Assembly: GCA_017545665.1 (NCBI GenBank)
Contig: JAFWKQ010000021.1
Location: forward strand, 62,001 to 126,000
Length of the DNA: 64,000 nucleotides
DNA from: Atopobiaceae bacterium
Lineage (GTDB): Bacteria > Actinomycetota > Coriobacteriia > Coriobacteriales > Atopobiaceae
Direction: 5' to 3'
Under the pieces are notes generated by a model. That model was not told where the DNA came from. It ran no database searches and saw nothing but the letters and a program-made list of their open reading frames with translations. A program made the position numbers and the translations under genes. Of the stretch, positions 24,892 to 37,362 are shown in pieces (within the stretch, counting starts at the first letter, position 1; every line of letters starts with the position of its first letter).

Positions 24892-27720
24892 TTACTCGTC
24901 CAAAAGCGACTCGTCAAATTCCTCGTCGCCGCCAACGTCCACGTTGTCGGGATCGTCCACGTCTCCGCCGGCCGCGGCGATGTCGAGCATAGCCTGGGCC
25001 TCGCCGGCACCGGCACGACGCTTAGGTGCCTTCTTCTTACGCGCGATCATGCGAGCCATGGCGCTCACGCGGTCGCCCTCACCCAAGTTCATGATCTTGA
25101 CGCCCTGGGTCGCACGGCCCTGGCGCGAGATGTCCTCTGCCTTGACGCGTATCATAACACCCGCGACGGACACAATCATGAGCTCGTGCTGTGGGCCAAC
25201 GACGCGGCAGGCCACCAGCTTGCCCTTCTTCTGGGTCATGGCGATGGTAAACACGCCCTGGCCGCCACGGTTGCGCACGGGATACTCGCTCACCGGCGTG
25301 CGCTTGCCAAAGCCATTCTCGGTAATCACCACAAGGTCGCCCTTACCGTTGCTGATCTCCATGCCCAATACGCGCGCGTCATCCTTGAGGGCCATGCCGC
25401 GCACGCCGCTGGTGTCGCGACCCATCGAGCGCACCTGGCTCTCGTCGAACACGATCGCCTTGCCATCCGTGCTGCACAGAATAACCCGATCCTCGGACTT
25501 CACACGGCGCACGCCCACCAGCTCGTCACCGGCCTTAAGCTTGATGGCAATGAGCCCACCGGAGCGATTAACGTCGTAGTCGGCCATGGCGGTCTTCTTC
25601 ACCATGCCGGAGGCCGTGGAGAACATGAGGTACTCGTCCTCGGGGAAGTCGCGCGCAGCGATGACGGCCATGGGATGCTCGCCCTCGGCCAGGTTGAGCA
25701 CGTTGACAAGTGCCGAACCGCGGGCTTGTCGGCTACCGAGCGGCAGCTCGTGCACCTTGAGGCGATACACCTTGCCCTTGTTCGTGAAGAACAGCATGTA
25801 GTCGTGGGTACTCGCCACGAACAGGTCCTCGACGTAGTCGTTGTCCTTGAGCGAGAGGCCCCTCATGCCCTTGCCACCGCGCTTCTGCGAGCGATAGGTG
25901 GCCACCGGCAGGCGCTTTACATAGCCGGCATGGGTGAAGGTCACGACCATGTCCTCCTCGGCGATGAGGTCCTCCACGTCCAGGTCCTCGGCGCCCTGCG
26001 CGTTTATCTGCGTGCGACGCGGCGTGGCAAAGCGCTCGGAGATCTGGCGCAGCTCGTCCTTGATCACGCCCAGGAGCTTGTCCTTGTGCTCCAGGAGGTC
26101 GGTGTAGTAGGCAATGCGCTCGCGTAGGTCCTCGATCTGGGCCACGAGCTGATCGCGCGCCAGACCCGTTAGGCGACGCAGGCGCATCTGCAGGATGGCC
26201 TCGCACTGGACCTCGTCCAGGCCAAAGCGCTCGTTCATGCGACGCTTGGACTCCGCGTCGTCGCGCGAGCTGCGAATGATGTGCACGATCTCGTCGATGT
26301 TGTCCACGGCGATGAGCAGGCCCTCGCGGATGTGCAGGTCCTTCTGCGCCTTGGCGAGGTCGAACTGCGTGCGCCTGGTAACCACGTCCACCTGGTGGTC
26401 GATGTAGTGGCGCAGCATCTCGGGAAGCGTGAGCGTACGCGGCACGCCGTCCACCAGCGCGATGTCGATGACCCCGAAGTTGGCCTGGAGCTGCGTGCGC
26501 TTGTACAGGTTGTTGAGGACGACCTGCGGCACCGCACCGCTCTTGAGGTCGATTACGATGCGCATGCCCTTGCGGTTGGACTCGTCGCGCATGTCGGATA
26601 TGCCCTCTATGCGCTTCTCGTTTACCTGCTGGGCGATCTTCTCCTGCAGCAGGCCCTTGTTCACCTGATACGGGATCTCGGTAACCACCAGGCGCTGCCT
26701 TCCGCCACGGCCCACGCTCTCCACGTGCACCTTGGAGCGCACCGTAATGGAGCCGCGGCCCGTGGAATATGCGTCACGGATGCCGTCGGTGCCCATGATG
26801 ATGCCGCCGGTGGGGAAGTCCGGGCCGGGGAGCACCTTCATGATGTCGTCCAGCGAGGCGTCGGGGTTGTCGATAAGAAGGCATACGGCCTCGATGACCT
26901 CGCCCAGGTTGTGGGGAGGCACGTTGGTGGCCATACCCACCGCGATTCCCGACGAGCCGTTTACCAGCAGGTTGGGGAAGCGTGCGGGAAGAACCGCCGG
27001 CTCAGACAAGGACTCGTCGTAGTTGGGCTGCAGGTCCACGGTCTCCTTGTCCAGGTCGCGCAGCATCTCCATCGCGGCGTGCGTGAGGCGCGACTCCGTG
27101 TAGCGCATGGCCGCCGGGGGATCGCCGTCCACCGAGCCGAAGTTGCCGTGGCCGTCCACCAGCGGCAGTCGCATAGAGAAGTCCTGCGCCATGCGCACCA
27201 TGGAATCGTAGATGGCCGAGTCGCCATGTGGGTGGTACTTGCCCATAACCTCGCCGACGGTCCACGCGCTCTTCTTGTGCGGGCGCGTGGGCACGATGTG
27301 GGCCTCGTTCATGGCGTACAGGATGCGGCGGTGCACCGGCTTCAAGCCGTCGCGCACGTCGGGCAGCGCGCGGGCCACGATAACCGACATGGAGTACTCG
27401 AGGAACGAGGTCTTCATCTCGGAAGCCATCTCGATGGGCTTGAGCGCACCGCCGTGGATGTCGGTGAGGTCCAGCCTCGTGCCGGCCTCGTCGGATATGG
27501 TGTGGCTCAGGTTCGCGCCCGCGAGGTTCACAGAACCCTGCTCGGGCGGATAGTCATCCTCCTCCATCTCGTCGTACACGTCGGAGGGATCCTCGTCGTC
27601 TCGCTCGGGATCCGTCTCCATGTCATGCATGGCGCGATTTACGAGGTCGTCCAGATGGTCGCGCCCATCGGGTCCGCGCAACTCGTCCTGGTTCTCGCTG
27701 TTGTTCGTCTCGTCTGCCAT
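24892..27720 (-). CDS. gyrA: DNA gyrase subunit A
   Basis: GyrA cuts and rejoins DNA in the gyrase A2B2 complex. The 942-residue protein has the SYAMSVI-related stretch [40 protein letters not shown], and [11 protein letters not shown] with the catalytic tyrosine. The C-terminal beta-pinwheel contains the GyrA box as QKRGGKG. An acidic N-terminal extension of about 90 residues precedes the core. The C-terminal tail is Asp/Glu-rich. ATG 27720 has AAGGAGAGAG upstream. The gene lies 363 bp downstream of gyrB, not the tight spacing often seen. Confidence 0.97.
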   Translation of the reverse strand: MADETNNSENQDELRGPDGRDHLDDLVNRAMHDMETDPERDDEDPSDVYDEMEEDDYPPEQGSVNLAGANLSHTISDEAGTRLDLTDIHGGALKPIEMASEMKTSFLEYSMSVIVARALPDVRDGLKPVHRRILYAMNEAHIVPTRPHKKSAWTVGEVMGKYHPHGDSAIYDSMVRMAQDFSMRLPLVDGHGNFGSVDGDPPAAMRYTESRLTHAAMEMLRDLDKETVDLQPNYDESLSEPAVLPARFPNLLVNGSSGIAVGMATNVPPHNLGEVIEAVCLLIDNPDASLDDIMKVLPGPDFPTGGIIMGTDGIRDAYSTGRGSITVRSKVHVESVGRGGRQRLVVTEIPYQVNKGLLQEKIAQQVNEKRIEGISDMRDESNRKGMRIVIDLKSGAVPQVVLNNLYKRTQLQANFGVIDIALVDGVPRTLTLPEMLRHYIDHQVDVVTRRTQFDLAKAQKDLHIREGLLIAVDNIDEIVHIIRSSRDDAESKRRMNERFGLDEVQCEAILQMRLRRLTGLARDQLVAQIEDLRERIAYYTDLLEHKDKLLGVIKDELRQISERFATPRRTQINAQGAEDLDVEDLIAEEDMVVTFTHAGYVKRLPVATYRSQKRGGKGMRGLSLKDNDYVEDLFVASTHDYMLFFTNKGKVYRLKVHELPLGSRQARGSALVNVLNLAEGEHPMAVIAARDFPEDEYLMFSTASGMVKKTAMADYDVNRSGGLIAIKLKAGDELVGVRRVKSEDRVILCSTDGKAIVFDESQVRSMGRDTSGVRGMALKDDARVLGMEISNGKGDLVVITENGFGKRTPVSEYPVRNRGGQGVFTIAMTQKKGKLVACRVVGPQHELMIVSVAGVMIRVKAEDISRQGRATQGVKIMNLGEGDRVSAMARMIARKKKAPKRRAGAGEAQAMLDIAAAGGDVDDPDNVDVGGDEEFDESLLDE

Positions 27721-28083
27721 CTCTCTCCTTCTATAACGCGGCGCGAAGCGATGCGCCAATTTTCATTCCCCAAAAGGTCAGTCCGGGAGAAGCCCTTCCC
27801 TCCGATTGCCCGTGGGACCTCCCGGGCGGCACGTCCCGGAATGTTGCCCGCATGACTCAACAGCTGCTTCGCAGAACTCGCACGCGGACAAAATCCCGGG
27901 ACGTGCCGCCCTTGTCCTTTCCGGATGCGAGTTCCGCAAGCTCCTTCCAAACTCGCCGCGAAGCGGCGAACCATCATCTACGCGGGTGGCGTTACCCGCC
28001 CGCGGGGATTCCTCTCGTCTCCGCGCGCGGTTCGCGAAGCGCTGTTTGAGCGCGGAGACGAGAGGAATCCCCGTACGAACACC
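27721..28083. other. gyrB-gyrA intergenic region with two inverted repeats
   Basis: Two perfect inverted repeats lie in this 363-bp gap. The 16-bp arms at 27824-27839 and 27896-27911 start GGGCGGCACG. The 24-bp arms at 28003-28026 and 28050-28073 contain GATTCCTCTCGTCTCCG. No gene is supported. They may separate gyrB from gyrA transcription or be mobile palindromes. Confidence 0.75.
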
Positions 28084-30624
<2,541 letters not shown>

Positions 30625-30641
<17 letters not shown>

Positions 30642-31719
30642 AGCGCACCACCTTGGCGTCCTCGAGCAGCTCGGGAGGGAAGTACGCGAGGTTGGTCGTG
30701 GTTACCACCGTCTGGATACCGCCCTGCACAAAGCGCGTCATGGCGGCGCGGCGCCTCTCGTCCAGCTCGCTCATCACGTCGTCGAGCAGCAGCAGGGGCT
30801 GCTCGCCCAGAACCTCGCGCGCGATGGCAACCTCCGCCATCTTCCATGCAAGCACCACCGAGCGCTGCTGACCCTGGCTGCCAAACGAACGGGCGTCGCG
30901 GCCGTCTATGCTAAACGCCACGTCGTCGCGCTGCGGCCCCACCAGCGTCACGCCACGCGCAAGCTCGTCGGCGCGCAGCTCGGCGAGGCGATCGAGGAAG
31001 AGGTCGCGCAGCTCGTCGCGCTCGAGGTCCTCAACGCCTCCGCCCAGGCTGCTCTCGTAGGTACATTCAAGGACCTCGTTGCCTCCCACCTGCGAATATA
31101 TGGACCGGACGTGGCGTCTAAGGCGACAGAACATGGACAGGCGCGCGTGCAGCAGGGTGGCGCCGCCCAACGCAACCGACGCGTCCCAGGCATCCAGCAG
31201 GCCGAGGTCGGGCTGGGGGTCCTTCAGGAGGCGGTTTCGCTGCTCCACCGCACGGGCGTACGTGCGCGCCACCTTGCGGTATCCCGCGCTCGCCTGCATC
31301 CCAAACGCGTCAAGCTCGTCGCGGCGGTACTTGGCGCCGGCCTTCACGAACGAGAGGTCGTCGGGGCAGAACAGCACCGACATGAGCGTGGAGGACAGGT
31401 CCGCGGGGCGGGCGGGCTTGTCGTTGCGCTCGAAGCGACGACGGCTGCCCTCCACGGAGCACGCCACGTCCACCACGCGGCCGTCTCCTTCCAGGCGCAG
31501 CGCCGCGCGTCCCGCCTGGGCGCCCTCGCGCACGAGGTCGGCCGTGCGCGGATGCCTGAACGAGGAACCCGCCGTAAGCAGCTGCAGGGCCTCCACCGTG
31601 TTGGTCTTGCCCGTGGCGTTGGGCCCACACAGGACGGTGAGACCCTCTCCGAGCTCTATGCACAGGTCGGCGAAGCTGCGCCAGTCGCGCAGCGCTATGC
31701 GGGTTGCCAAAAGGCCCAT
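30625..31719 (-). CDS. recF: DNA replication and repair protein RecF
   Basis: The 364-residue SMC-like ATPase has the Walker A motif GPNATGKTNTVEAL, the signature SQGQQRSVVLAWKMAE and Walker B LLLLDDVMSELDERRR. RecF helps RecR/RecO load RecA at gaps. ATG 31719 is preceded by GGAGGAGGCGACC. It lies 88 bp after dnaN. Confidence 0.96.
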
Positions 31720-31807
31720 GGGTCGCCTCCTCCAGGGATTGCGGGCTGCCCAGACATTAGGTCCAGACAATAACATCAGACAATGGGAAGTATCCCCTTT
31801 GTCTGGG

Positions 31808-32911
31808 CTACATGCGCACCGGCATGAGCAGGTACAGGTAGTTTATGCCGCCGTAGCTCTTGAACACCGCCGGCTGCATGGAACTCAGGAGCTCGAACGA
31901 GAGCTCCTTGTCCTGCGAGCTCGCAGCGACGCAATCCAGCACGTAGTGGTAGTTGAGCGCTATGGAGAGCGAATCGCCCTCAACCTCCACGTCTATGAGC
32001 TCGGTGGACTCGCCCTGGTCGGGCGAGGAGGCCGAGAGCTTGAGCAGGGCCCCGTCGGCGTCTACGTCAAAGCGCACCGAGGGGTTGGACGTGGCAATAA
32101 CCGCCACGCGTCGCAGCGCCTGCATAAGGCTCGCGGCGTCCACCTTGGCCGTCGTGTTGCAGGTGGCGGGCAGGAGCTGCCGGAAGTTGGGGAAGTTCCC
32201 CTCGATGCGGCGCGAGACGTAGGTGGTGTTGCCAAACGTAAACACGATCTGACTCGAGGCTATGCCGATGGAGAGCGTCTCGGAGCCCGAGGCGAGCCCC
32301 ATGACGTCGTGGAGCACGGTACCTGGCACGATGGTCTCAAACGGCTCCGTCGCACTTGAGGTCTCGGAGTTGGTGTCGCACACGGCAAGGCGGTACGAGT
32401 CGGTGGCCACCAGGCGAATGGTGTTCTGGTCCACAGTAAGCAGCACGCCCGCCAGGATGGGTCGCGACGTGTCCTTGCTGGTGACCTTGTATACCTTGTC
32501 CACCATGGAGGAGAGAAGCTCGCAGGGCAGCTCCACCGTCTGCTCCAGATCCACGTGCGGAAACTCGGGAAAGTCCGCGGGGTCGAGCGCGTTGAGCCTA
32601 AAGTGGGCCTTCTCGCAGGTGATGGACACCATGCCGGCCTCCGCCTCGAACAGCACGGCAGCGTCGGGCAGGTTTTTGGCAACGTTGGCGAGGATTCTGC
32701 CCGAAACCACCGTCGCGCCCTCCTCCTCCACGTTGGCGGGAATCGCGTGACGTATGGAGATGTTTACGTTCGTGGTCTGCAGCTCGATGGCACCCGCCTC
32801 CGCCTTTAGGTAGATTCCCCCGAGGATGGGGAGCGTGGACTGGCCCCCGATGCCCTTGGCAACCACGGCGATCGCACGTCCGAGTGCGGACTGGCTTACG
32901 GTAAACTTCAT
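31808..32911 (-). CDS. dnaN: DNA polymerase III sliding clamp (beta)
   Basis: The 367-residue protein starts MKFTVSQSALGRAIAVVAKG and contains TLPILGGIYL, the central FPEFPHVD motif, VATDSYRLAVC, and ends YLYLLMPVRM, the usual clamp C-terminus. It forms the ring that tethers polymerase III. The ATG has AGGAGG upstream. It is separated from dnaA by 232 bp. Confidence 0.97.
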   Translation of the reverse strand: MKFTVSQSALGRAIAVVAKGIGGQSTLPILGGIYLKAEAGAIELQTTNVNISIRHAIPANVEEEGATVVSGRILANVAKNLPDAAVLFEAEAGMVSITCEKAHFRLNALDPADFPEFPHVDLEQTVELPCELLSSMVDKVYKVTSKDTSRPILAGVLLTVDQNTIRLVATDSYRLAVCDTNSETSSATEPFETIVPGTVLHDVMGLASGSETLSIGIASSQIVFTFGNTTYVSRRIEGNFPNFRQLLPATCNTTAKVDAASLMQALRRVAVIATSNPSVRFDVDADGALLKLSASSPDQGESTELIDVEVEGDSLSIALNYHYVLDCVAASSQDKELSFELLSSMQPAVFKSYGGINYLYLLMPVRM

Positions 32912-33143
32912 GACTCCTCCTATTTCTATTTATATATTCAATACATTTAGTAGTAACAATAGGTGCTGTATAAAAGTCGATAACTCCGATAAGTCGCAGG
33001 TAAGAGGCTAAATTGCAGACCGTTTGCAGACAAGCGGAATTCTACGCTTTCTTCTTTGAACACGGTTTCGAAAATGTGATTCTTCAACCAGGGCGCACTT
33101 GTCGCTCGTTGTGTTCCGGCTATTGACAAGATTTTGAACATCG
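32912..33143. other. dnaA-dnaN intergenic region
   Basis: The 232-bp gap is AT-rich at its left end. No TTATCCACA box is seen. A TCTTCAACC 9-mer occurs at 33081-33089, matching one member of the candidate DnaA-box cluster at 36.26 kb. A lone GGGCGCACTTG, resembling the unit of the 34.8-kb array, lies near 33093. Confidence 0.55.
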
Positions 33144-34640
33144 CTATTCCAGTATGGAATCGCGAATGCGTCCTACGCGGTCCTGCAGGGTGCGGTCGTC
33201 CTTCATGCCCTCCTCTATGACGCCTATGCTGTGCTTTACGGTGGCGTGCGTGCGACCGCCGAAGTGCTTTCCTATGTCGGCAAGGGTGTTGTCGGTGAGC
33301 TCGCGCGTGAGCCAGATGGCCACGTGGCGCGGCTCCATGAGCTCCTTGTTTCGCTTGCCGCCAACCAGGGATTCGTGGTCGATGCCGTAGCTTCGCTCCA
33401 CGGCCTCCTGGATCTGCACGACGGTTACGCGCCGCTGGCCGCTGGGCCACTTCTGCTCCGCGACGGCGATGATGTCCTCCTCGCCGATCGGGCGTCCCAT
33501 GAGCTCTCCCTGGAATGCCAGCATGAGGCAGGACTGCACGAAGCCCTCGATCACGCGTATGTTGGTGCCCGCGCGCTCGGCCATGAGGCGGCGCAGCTCG
33601 GGTGATATGTTTGCGTCCAGCCCGGGGATGTGCTCTTTGCGCGCGTCGGCCCTCATGCGATCGTAGAAGGCGTCGATGAGCTGCAGCTTGAGCTCGTAGT
33701 CGGGCACCTGGATGCTCACGGTCATGCCAGAGTCCAGCCTGCTGGTTACGCGCTCGTCGAAGCGAGACTGGCCCATGCCCAGCTCTGAGGGGGTGCGGTC
33801 GGCGGCGAGGACGATCTGCTTGCCGTGCCCCACCAAATAGTTGAACGTGTCATAGAAGAAACCGATGGTCCCTGCGGCGGTGCTCATGAGCTGTATGTCG
33901 TCGATTATGAGCACGTCGATGCTGTGGTAGTTCTCGGCGAGTGCCGCCGCGGCGCCGGAGTTGGCGTTTTTCATGGCGCGCGAGTAGTCGTCTATGAAAT
34001 CGGTGGCCACGCGATACACGCAGGTGCGCTCGGGGTCGTTTTGGGCTATGTAGTTTTGGATCGCGCGGAGCAGGTGCGTCTTCCCCAGGCCGCTCTTGCC
34101 AAAAATGAACAGGGGGTTGTAGTTCCGGTTTCCGTTTGCCACCTGCTTGGCGGCATCGAAGGCGAACTTGTTCTGGGGCCCTTCCACGAAGCGGTCGAAG
34201 GTGAGCAGGGAGTCCGTTGGGGTAATGGTCTCTACCAGCGGATTCGAGGACTTCTTTACAGGGACGGGCGCGACGTCGCGCAGGGGTTCGCGCGCAGGGG
34301 GCTCCTCGTGGTGCGCGGGCTCTGCCGGCCGGCGCTCGGGTGTCGCCTTGGGCTTTGCCTTGGCCTTCGGAGCGGCGTCGACGGCCACGACGACGTCCAC
34401 GTGAAGGGGTTGGAACGCCACGGCCGAGGCAGCCTCGTCCAGGCGCGTGCCAAGACGGCCGATGGTGCGCTGCACGAAGCGCGACGCGGTGCGTATGCGC
34501 AGCGTGTCGTCGGTGAGTGACTCGGCCTCGCAGCTTTGGAGCATGGCGACCGTGGCCGCGGGCAGCTCTTCCGCCTCAAGGGAGGAGACGATGTCGTCCC
34601 ACAGTATCTCTGCATCAGATTCGCTGGCTAAGTCCATCAT
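33144..34640 (-). CDS. dnaA: Chromosomal replication initiator DnaA
   Basis: The 498-residue protein has an N-terminal domain I, a charged Pro/Lys-rich domain II and an AAA+ domain III with Walker A GKSGLGKTHLL and Walker B VLIIDDIQLM. Domain IV ends LTRELTDNTLADIGKHFGGR then THATVKHS. The box-recognition motif is usually GGRDHTTV; here it is GGRTHATV, so two residues that in E. coli contact the DnaA box (D433 and T435) are changed. ATG 34640 follows a GGGGGG stretch. It is the first gene of the dnaA-dnaN-recF-gyrBA run. Confidence 0.97.
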   Translation of the reverse strand: MMDLASESDAEILWDDIVSSLEAEELPAATVAMLQSCEAESLTDDTLRIRTASRFVQRTIGRLGTRLDEAASAVAFQPLHVDVVVAVDAAPKAKAKPKATPERRPAEPAHHEEPPAREPLRDVAPVPVKKSSNPLVETITPTDSLLTFDRFVEGPQNKFAFDAAKQVANGNRNYNPLFIFGKSGLGKTHLLRAIQNYIAQNDPERTCVYRVATDFIDDYSRAMKNANSGAAAALAENYHSIDVLIIDDIQLMSTAAGTIGFFYDTFNYLVGHGKQIVLAADRTPSELGMGQSRFDERVTSRLDSGMTVSIQVPDYELKLQLIDAFYDRMRADARKEHIPGLDANISPELRRLMAERAGTNIRVIEGFVQSCLMLAFQGELMGRPIGEEDIIAVAEQKWPSGQRRVTVVQIQEAVERSYGIDHESLVGGKRNKELMEPRHVAIWLTRELTDNTLADIGKHFGGRTHATVKHSIGVIEEGMKDDRTLQDRVGRIRDSILE

Positions 34641-34669
34641 GCCCCCCCGTCGTTTATCTCACAGTGAAC

Positions 34670-34684
34670 AGTATATGATGAAAA
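34670..34684 (-). promoter_or_regulatory. dnaA: dnaA -10 element with adjoining candidate DnaA box
   Basis: On the minus strand TTTTCATCA (34676-34684) directly precedes TATACT (34670-34675). The 9-mer is identical to one in the oriC candidate at 36326-36334, suggesting autoregulation by DnaA. No good -35 is seen at standard spacing. Confidence 0.45.
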
Positions 34685-34836
34685 CCTCGCAAAGATGTTA
34701 AAAACTTCTGTTGATTTTTAAACGGCAGCGGTGGGGATGCTTGCAAAGTGGGGGTGTGGCGCCCTACCTGTGCGGCTCGCGCGCAGGGGAAGTTGCGGGC
34801 CGGTGGAGACCCGGCCTCACGGGACGGGGCCGTGGC

Positions 34837-35079
34837 CACTTTTGCGCCCACGGTCGTCCCTGCCGGGCGCACTTTGCCAGGGGTCGAGCGGGCCGGGCGC
34901 ACTTTCGCGCCCGCAGGCCTCCCTGCCGGGCGCACTTTTCGGAGGGGTCGTGGGTGCCGGGCGCACTTTTGCGTCCGCGAACGTCCCTGCCGGGCGCACA
35001 AACGGCCGATTTGTGTACCCGGTGGGGGAAGCTGCGGACCGAAAAGTGTACCCGGCGTCAGGCCCGGCACCGAGAAGTG
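34837..35079. repeat. Opposing array of a GGGCGCACTTTT motif, about 32-bp period, upstream of dnaA
   Basis: The CAC of a CCGGGCGCACTTT-type unit starts at 34837, 34870, 34900, 34933, 34964 and 34997 (steps 33, 30, 33, 31, 33). Inverted units (AAGTGTACCCGG or AAGTGCGCCCG) have their GTG at 35013, 35046 and 35077. At the centre CGCACAAACGGCC faces GATTTGTGTACC as a hairpin. The array fills the gap between dnaA and the HATPase gene. The same motif makes a second array at 42.1 kb. Confidence 0.9.
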
Positions 35080-35160
35080 CGCCCGCCTAGGCTGGGATGA
35101 CGTTTTCGTTAGCTGAGGGAAACGGGGCCAACGCGTCGTAAGCGCCCGCATCAGTCGCAC

Positions 35161-36225
35161 CTACGAGATGAAGCTTCTGCCCATGGCCGTGAGGCGCCGC
35201 TTTTGTCCATCCTTGCGAATGAGCCCGGCCTCCTCGAGCGCTTGGAGCTCGCGCGTCCACGTTGGTTGTGACTCGCCGTACTCGCGGGCGAGGTCGGACG
35301 GTCCAACCGCGTCGTGCGTGGAGAGATAGTCCAAAATCGCGCGCCCGCGAACCGATACGGACGGCCAACCGCCCTGTTGCGGTGGGCCCTGCGGTGGGGC
35401 TTGCGTCGGCTGTGGCTGGGGCTGTGTTTGCGGCCAGCCCTGCGTCTGCGGCCAGCCTTGCTGCGGGGGAGCTCCCGGCGTACCCTGCTGCGGCCAGCCC
35501 TGCGACTGCTGCGGCCAGCCCTGCGGCTGCTGGGACCATGGCTGCGGCTGCCAGCCGGGCTGCGTGACGTAGCCCGGCGCGGCCTGCGGCTGCTGCGGCC
35601 ACGGCGCCTCTTGCGGCTGCGGCTGCGGTTGCGGCCACCCCTGCTGCGCGTATGCCTGCTGTGGCATGCCAGCCTGTTCTGCCTGCGATAACGCGACGCC
35701 TTCGCTTCCCTGGCCCCTGGCGCGAAGCGTCACGACGGTGCCTCCCGATATGTTGTCGTCAATCTCCAGCGATCCGCCCTTGTCCCTCATGTACTGCTGC
35801 ACGTAGGGCAGCCCAGACCCCACGCCGCGGATGTAGCGGCGCATCTCCTCGGTGGCGGAGGTGGTGCCGTACTGCAGGGCGCGGTCCTTTTGCGCGATGC
35901 CGGGGCCTTGGTCCGAAAAGCGGATGGTGTTGCCGTGGTCCAGGATCGAGATGGTGGGCTCCATAAAGTACGCGTGGATAAAGTTCTCCACGATCTCGCG
36001 TATGACCATAAACGGGATGGTGCCGCCCTGACCTTGTGCGAGCTGGGTTACCTGCAGGGTTATCTCCTCCAAATACGGCCGCACTTCCTGGGGCTCCACC
36101 ATAACCACGCGCGGTGCCGCCGCCGCGTCGTCGTAGACCGCGATGCGCGCCGGATGGCGCACCTGCGAGACGTCCGGCGCCTGGCCGCCGCCGTTTTCCA
36201 CGAAGGGGTAGAAGTCCTGTGCCAC
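35161..36225 (-). CDS. HATPase (GHKL) protein with Gln/Pro-rich linker and C-terminal winged helix
   Basis: Residues about 50-170 form a GHKL ATPase: N-box IREIVENFIHAYF, G1 box FSDQGPGIAQ, G2 box GVGSGLPYVQQYM and a closing GGTVVTLRARG. Residues about 175-285 are a Gln/Pro/Trp repeat-like linker. Residues about 288-354 form a winged-helix domain (GRAILDYLSTHDAVGPSDLA). No histidine phosphotransfer domain, transmembrane helix or receiver is present, so it resembles anti-sigma-like or sporulation-type kinases fused to a DNA-binding domain. It lies between the oriC candidate and dnaA, a position suggesting control of replication or cell cycle; that is inference. Confidence 0.75.
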   Translation of the reverse strand: MAQDFYPFVENGGGQAPDVSQVRHPARIAVYDDAAAAPRVVMVEPQEVRPYLEEITLQVTQLAQGQGGTIPFMVIREIVENFIHAYFMEPTISILDHGNTIRFSDQGPGIAQKDRALQYGTTSATEEMRRYIRGVGSGLPYVQQYMRDKGGSLEIDDNISGGTVVTLRARGQGSEGVALSQAEQAGMPQQAYAQQGWPQPQPQPQEAPWPQQPQAAPGYVTQPGWQPQPWSQQPQGWPQQSQGWPQQGTPGAPPQQGWPQTQGWPQTQPQPQPTQAPPQGPPQQGGWPSVSVRGRAILDYLSTHDAVGPSDLAREYGESQPTWTRELQALEEAGLIRKDGQKRRLTAMGRSFIS

Positions 36226-36540
36226 GTCTGTCTCCCTGCACTTTTCGACATATTCTCGACGGTTGAAGAAAAACTTTCGCGTTGAAAATTATGCGAATGA
36301 AAGTTTTCTTCAGATGAGAATAACTTGATGAAAACCGTTGAGAAGAGCTGAATAAACGGGAGAAAATTCTACCACGAAGTAAGAAAGTTAACGGCAAAAG
36401 GAAAGATTTCTTTCAGCTGAGGCCGTCTTAGGGAAATCTTGGCGGGCCAACACTGGTGAGTACCCACGTCGCGCATTCGCTATGCGCTGTCGCCACAAAT
36501 CACACCTCCACCACATGCCCGCCGACACAAATTTGGCAGG
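36226..36540. other. Candidate origin of replication (oriC)
   Basis: Genes on the left run minus and on the right run plus, and the gap is AT-rich in its left half. Within 36242-36344 lie 9-mers related to each other: TTTTCGACA (36242), TTCTCGACG (36253), and on the minus strand TTTTCAACG (36280-36288), TTCTCATCT (36312-36320), TTTTCATCA (36326-36334) and TTCTCAACG (36336-36344). TCTTCAACC is at 36261-36269. They resemble TTATCCACA at six of nine positions. An imperfect stem pairs GAAGAAAAACTTTC (36266) with GAAAGTTTTCTTC (36298). rpmH-dnaA gaps are classical oriC sites. Confidence 0.65.
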
Positions 36541-36569
36541 TTGACACCTACGTTGCGGACTTCTACAAT
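36541..36569 (+). promoter_or_regulatory. rpmH: Promoter of the rpmH-rnpA operon
   Basis: A perfect TTGACA (36541-36546) and TACAAT (36564-36569) are 17 bp apart. The rpmH start follows at 36634 with AGGAGG upstream. Confidence 0.9.
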
Positions 36570-36633
36570 CTTTAGCTCGATTCTCGCATGCAATGGGGAG
36601 CTTCTCCCCACACCATAGGTATCAGGAGGAACC

Positions 36634-36768
36634 ATGAAACGCACGTACCAGCCCAACAAGCGCAAGCGCGCAAAGACGCACGGCTTCCGTGCTCGTATGT
36701 CCACGAAGGGCGGCCGCCAGGTGCTGGCACGTCGTCGCGCCAAGGGCCGCAAGCGCCTTACGGTGTAG
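36634..36768 (+). CDS. rpmH: 50S ribosomal protein L34 (bL34)
   Basis: The 44-residue basic protein starts [20 protein letters not shown] and ends GRKRLTV, the invariant L34 pattern. AGGAGG lies 5 bp before the ATG. It is the first gene on the rightward side of the origin and is coupled to rnpA. Confidence 0.98.
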   Translation: MKRTYQPNKRKRAKTHGFRARMSTKGGRQVLARRRAKGRKRLTV

Positions 36769-36781
36769 AGCTTGCCGATCC

Positions 36782-37105
36782 GTGGAGACCATCAAGTCTA
36801 GAAAAGAGTTTGAGAAGGTCTTCTCTCGCGGAAGACGGTACGGTCATCCGTTGGTACGGGTGACCGTTCTTCGTGGTGACGAGGCCGCCCAAGGCAGAGT
36901 GGCCTTCGTCGCCGCAAAGAGGCTGGGTAACGCCGTTTTCCGCAATAGGTGCAAGAGGGTGCTGCGCGAGGCCGCACGCGAGTGTGGGCTTCCCGCAGCC
37001 GGCGCGGACGTAATACTGTTTGCCACTCGCTCCACGCACGCGTCGTCTCCTTCCGAGGTGGCGGGCGCGTTGCGAGGGCTCCTTGGCAAGGCGCGTGTGG
37101 CATGA
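36782..37105 (+). CDS. rnpA: Ribonuclease P protein component
   Basis: The 107-residue protein has [20 protein letters not shown] at the N-terminus and [20 protein letters not shown], the RNR motif of RnpA that contacts RNase P RNA. The GTG at 36782 is used because it gives the standard N-terminus; no strong ribosome binding site is visible and coupling to rpmH, 13 bp upstream, is likely. Confidence 0.93.
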   Translation: METIKSRKEFEKVFSRGRRYGHPLVRVTVLRGDEAAQGRVAFVAAKRLGNAVFRNRCKRVLREAARECGLPAAGADVILFATRSTHASSPSEVAGALRGLLGKARVA

Positions 37106-37341
37106 GCGGCGAGCGCAAAGAGTCCGGGGCCGTTGCACGTGTGCTCATGAGCATGGTGCGAGGCTATAGGCGCTACATCTCTCCGCTTCTGCCCGATTCC
37201 TGCATCTATAGCCCAACCTGCTCCGAGTACATGCTCGAGGCATTGCAAAAGTATGGCGCCGCCCGCGGTTTTTGGCTTGGGTTCAAGCGCATCATGCGCT
37301 GTCACCCCTTCCATCGCGGCGGCTATGACCCGGTACCCTAA
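37102..37341 (+). CDS. yidD: Membrane protein insertion efficiency factor YidD
   Basis: The 79-residue protein contains [20 protein letters not shown] then [19 protein letters not shown] and [14 protein letters not shown], the signature of YidD. Its ATG overlaps the rnpA stop (ATGA), indicating translational coupling. YidD assists YidC-dependent insertion. Confidence 0.95.
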   Translation: MSGERKESGAVARVLMSMVRGYRRYISPLLPDSCIYSPTCSEYMLEALQKYGAARGFWLGFKRIMRCHPFHRGGYDPVP

Positions 37342-37362
37342 AGAGCAAAGGCATTTACCACT

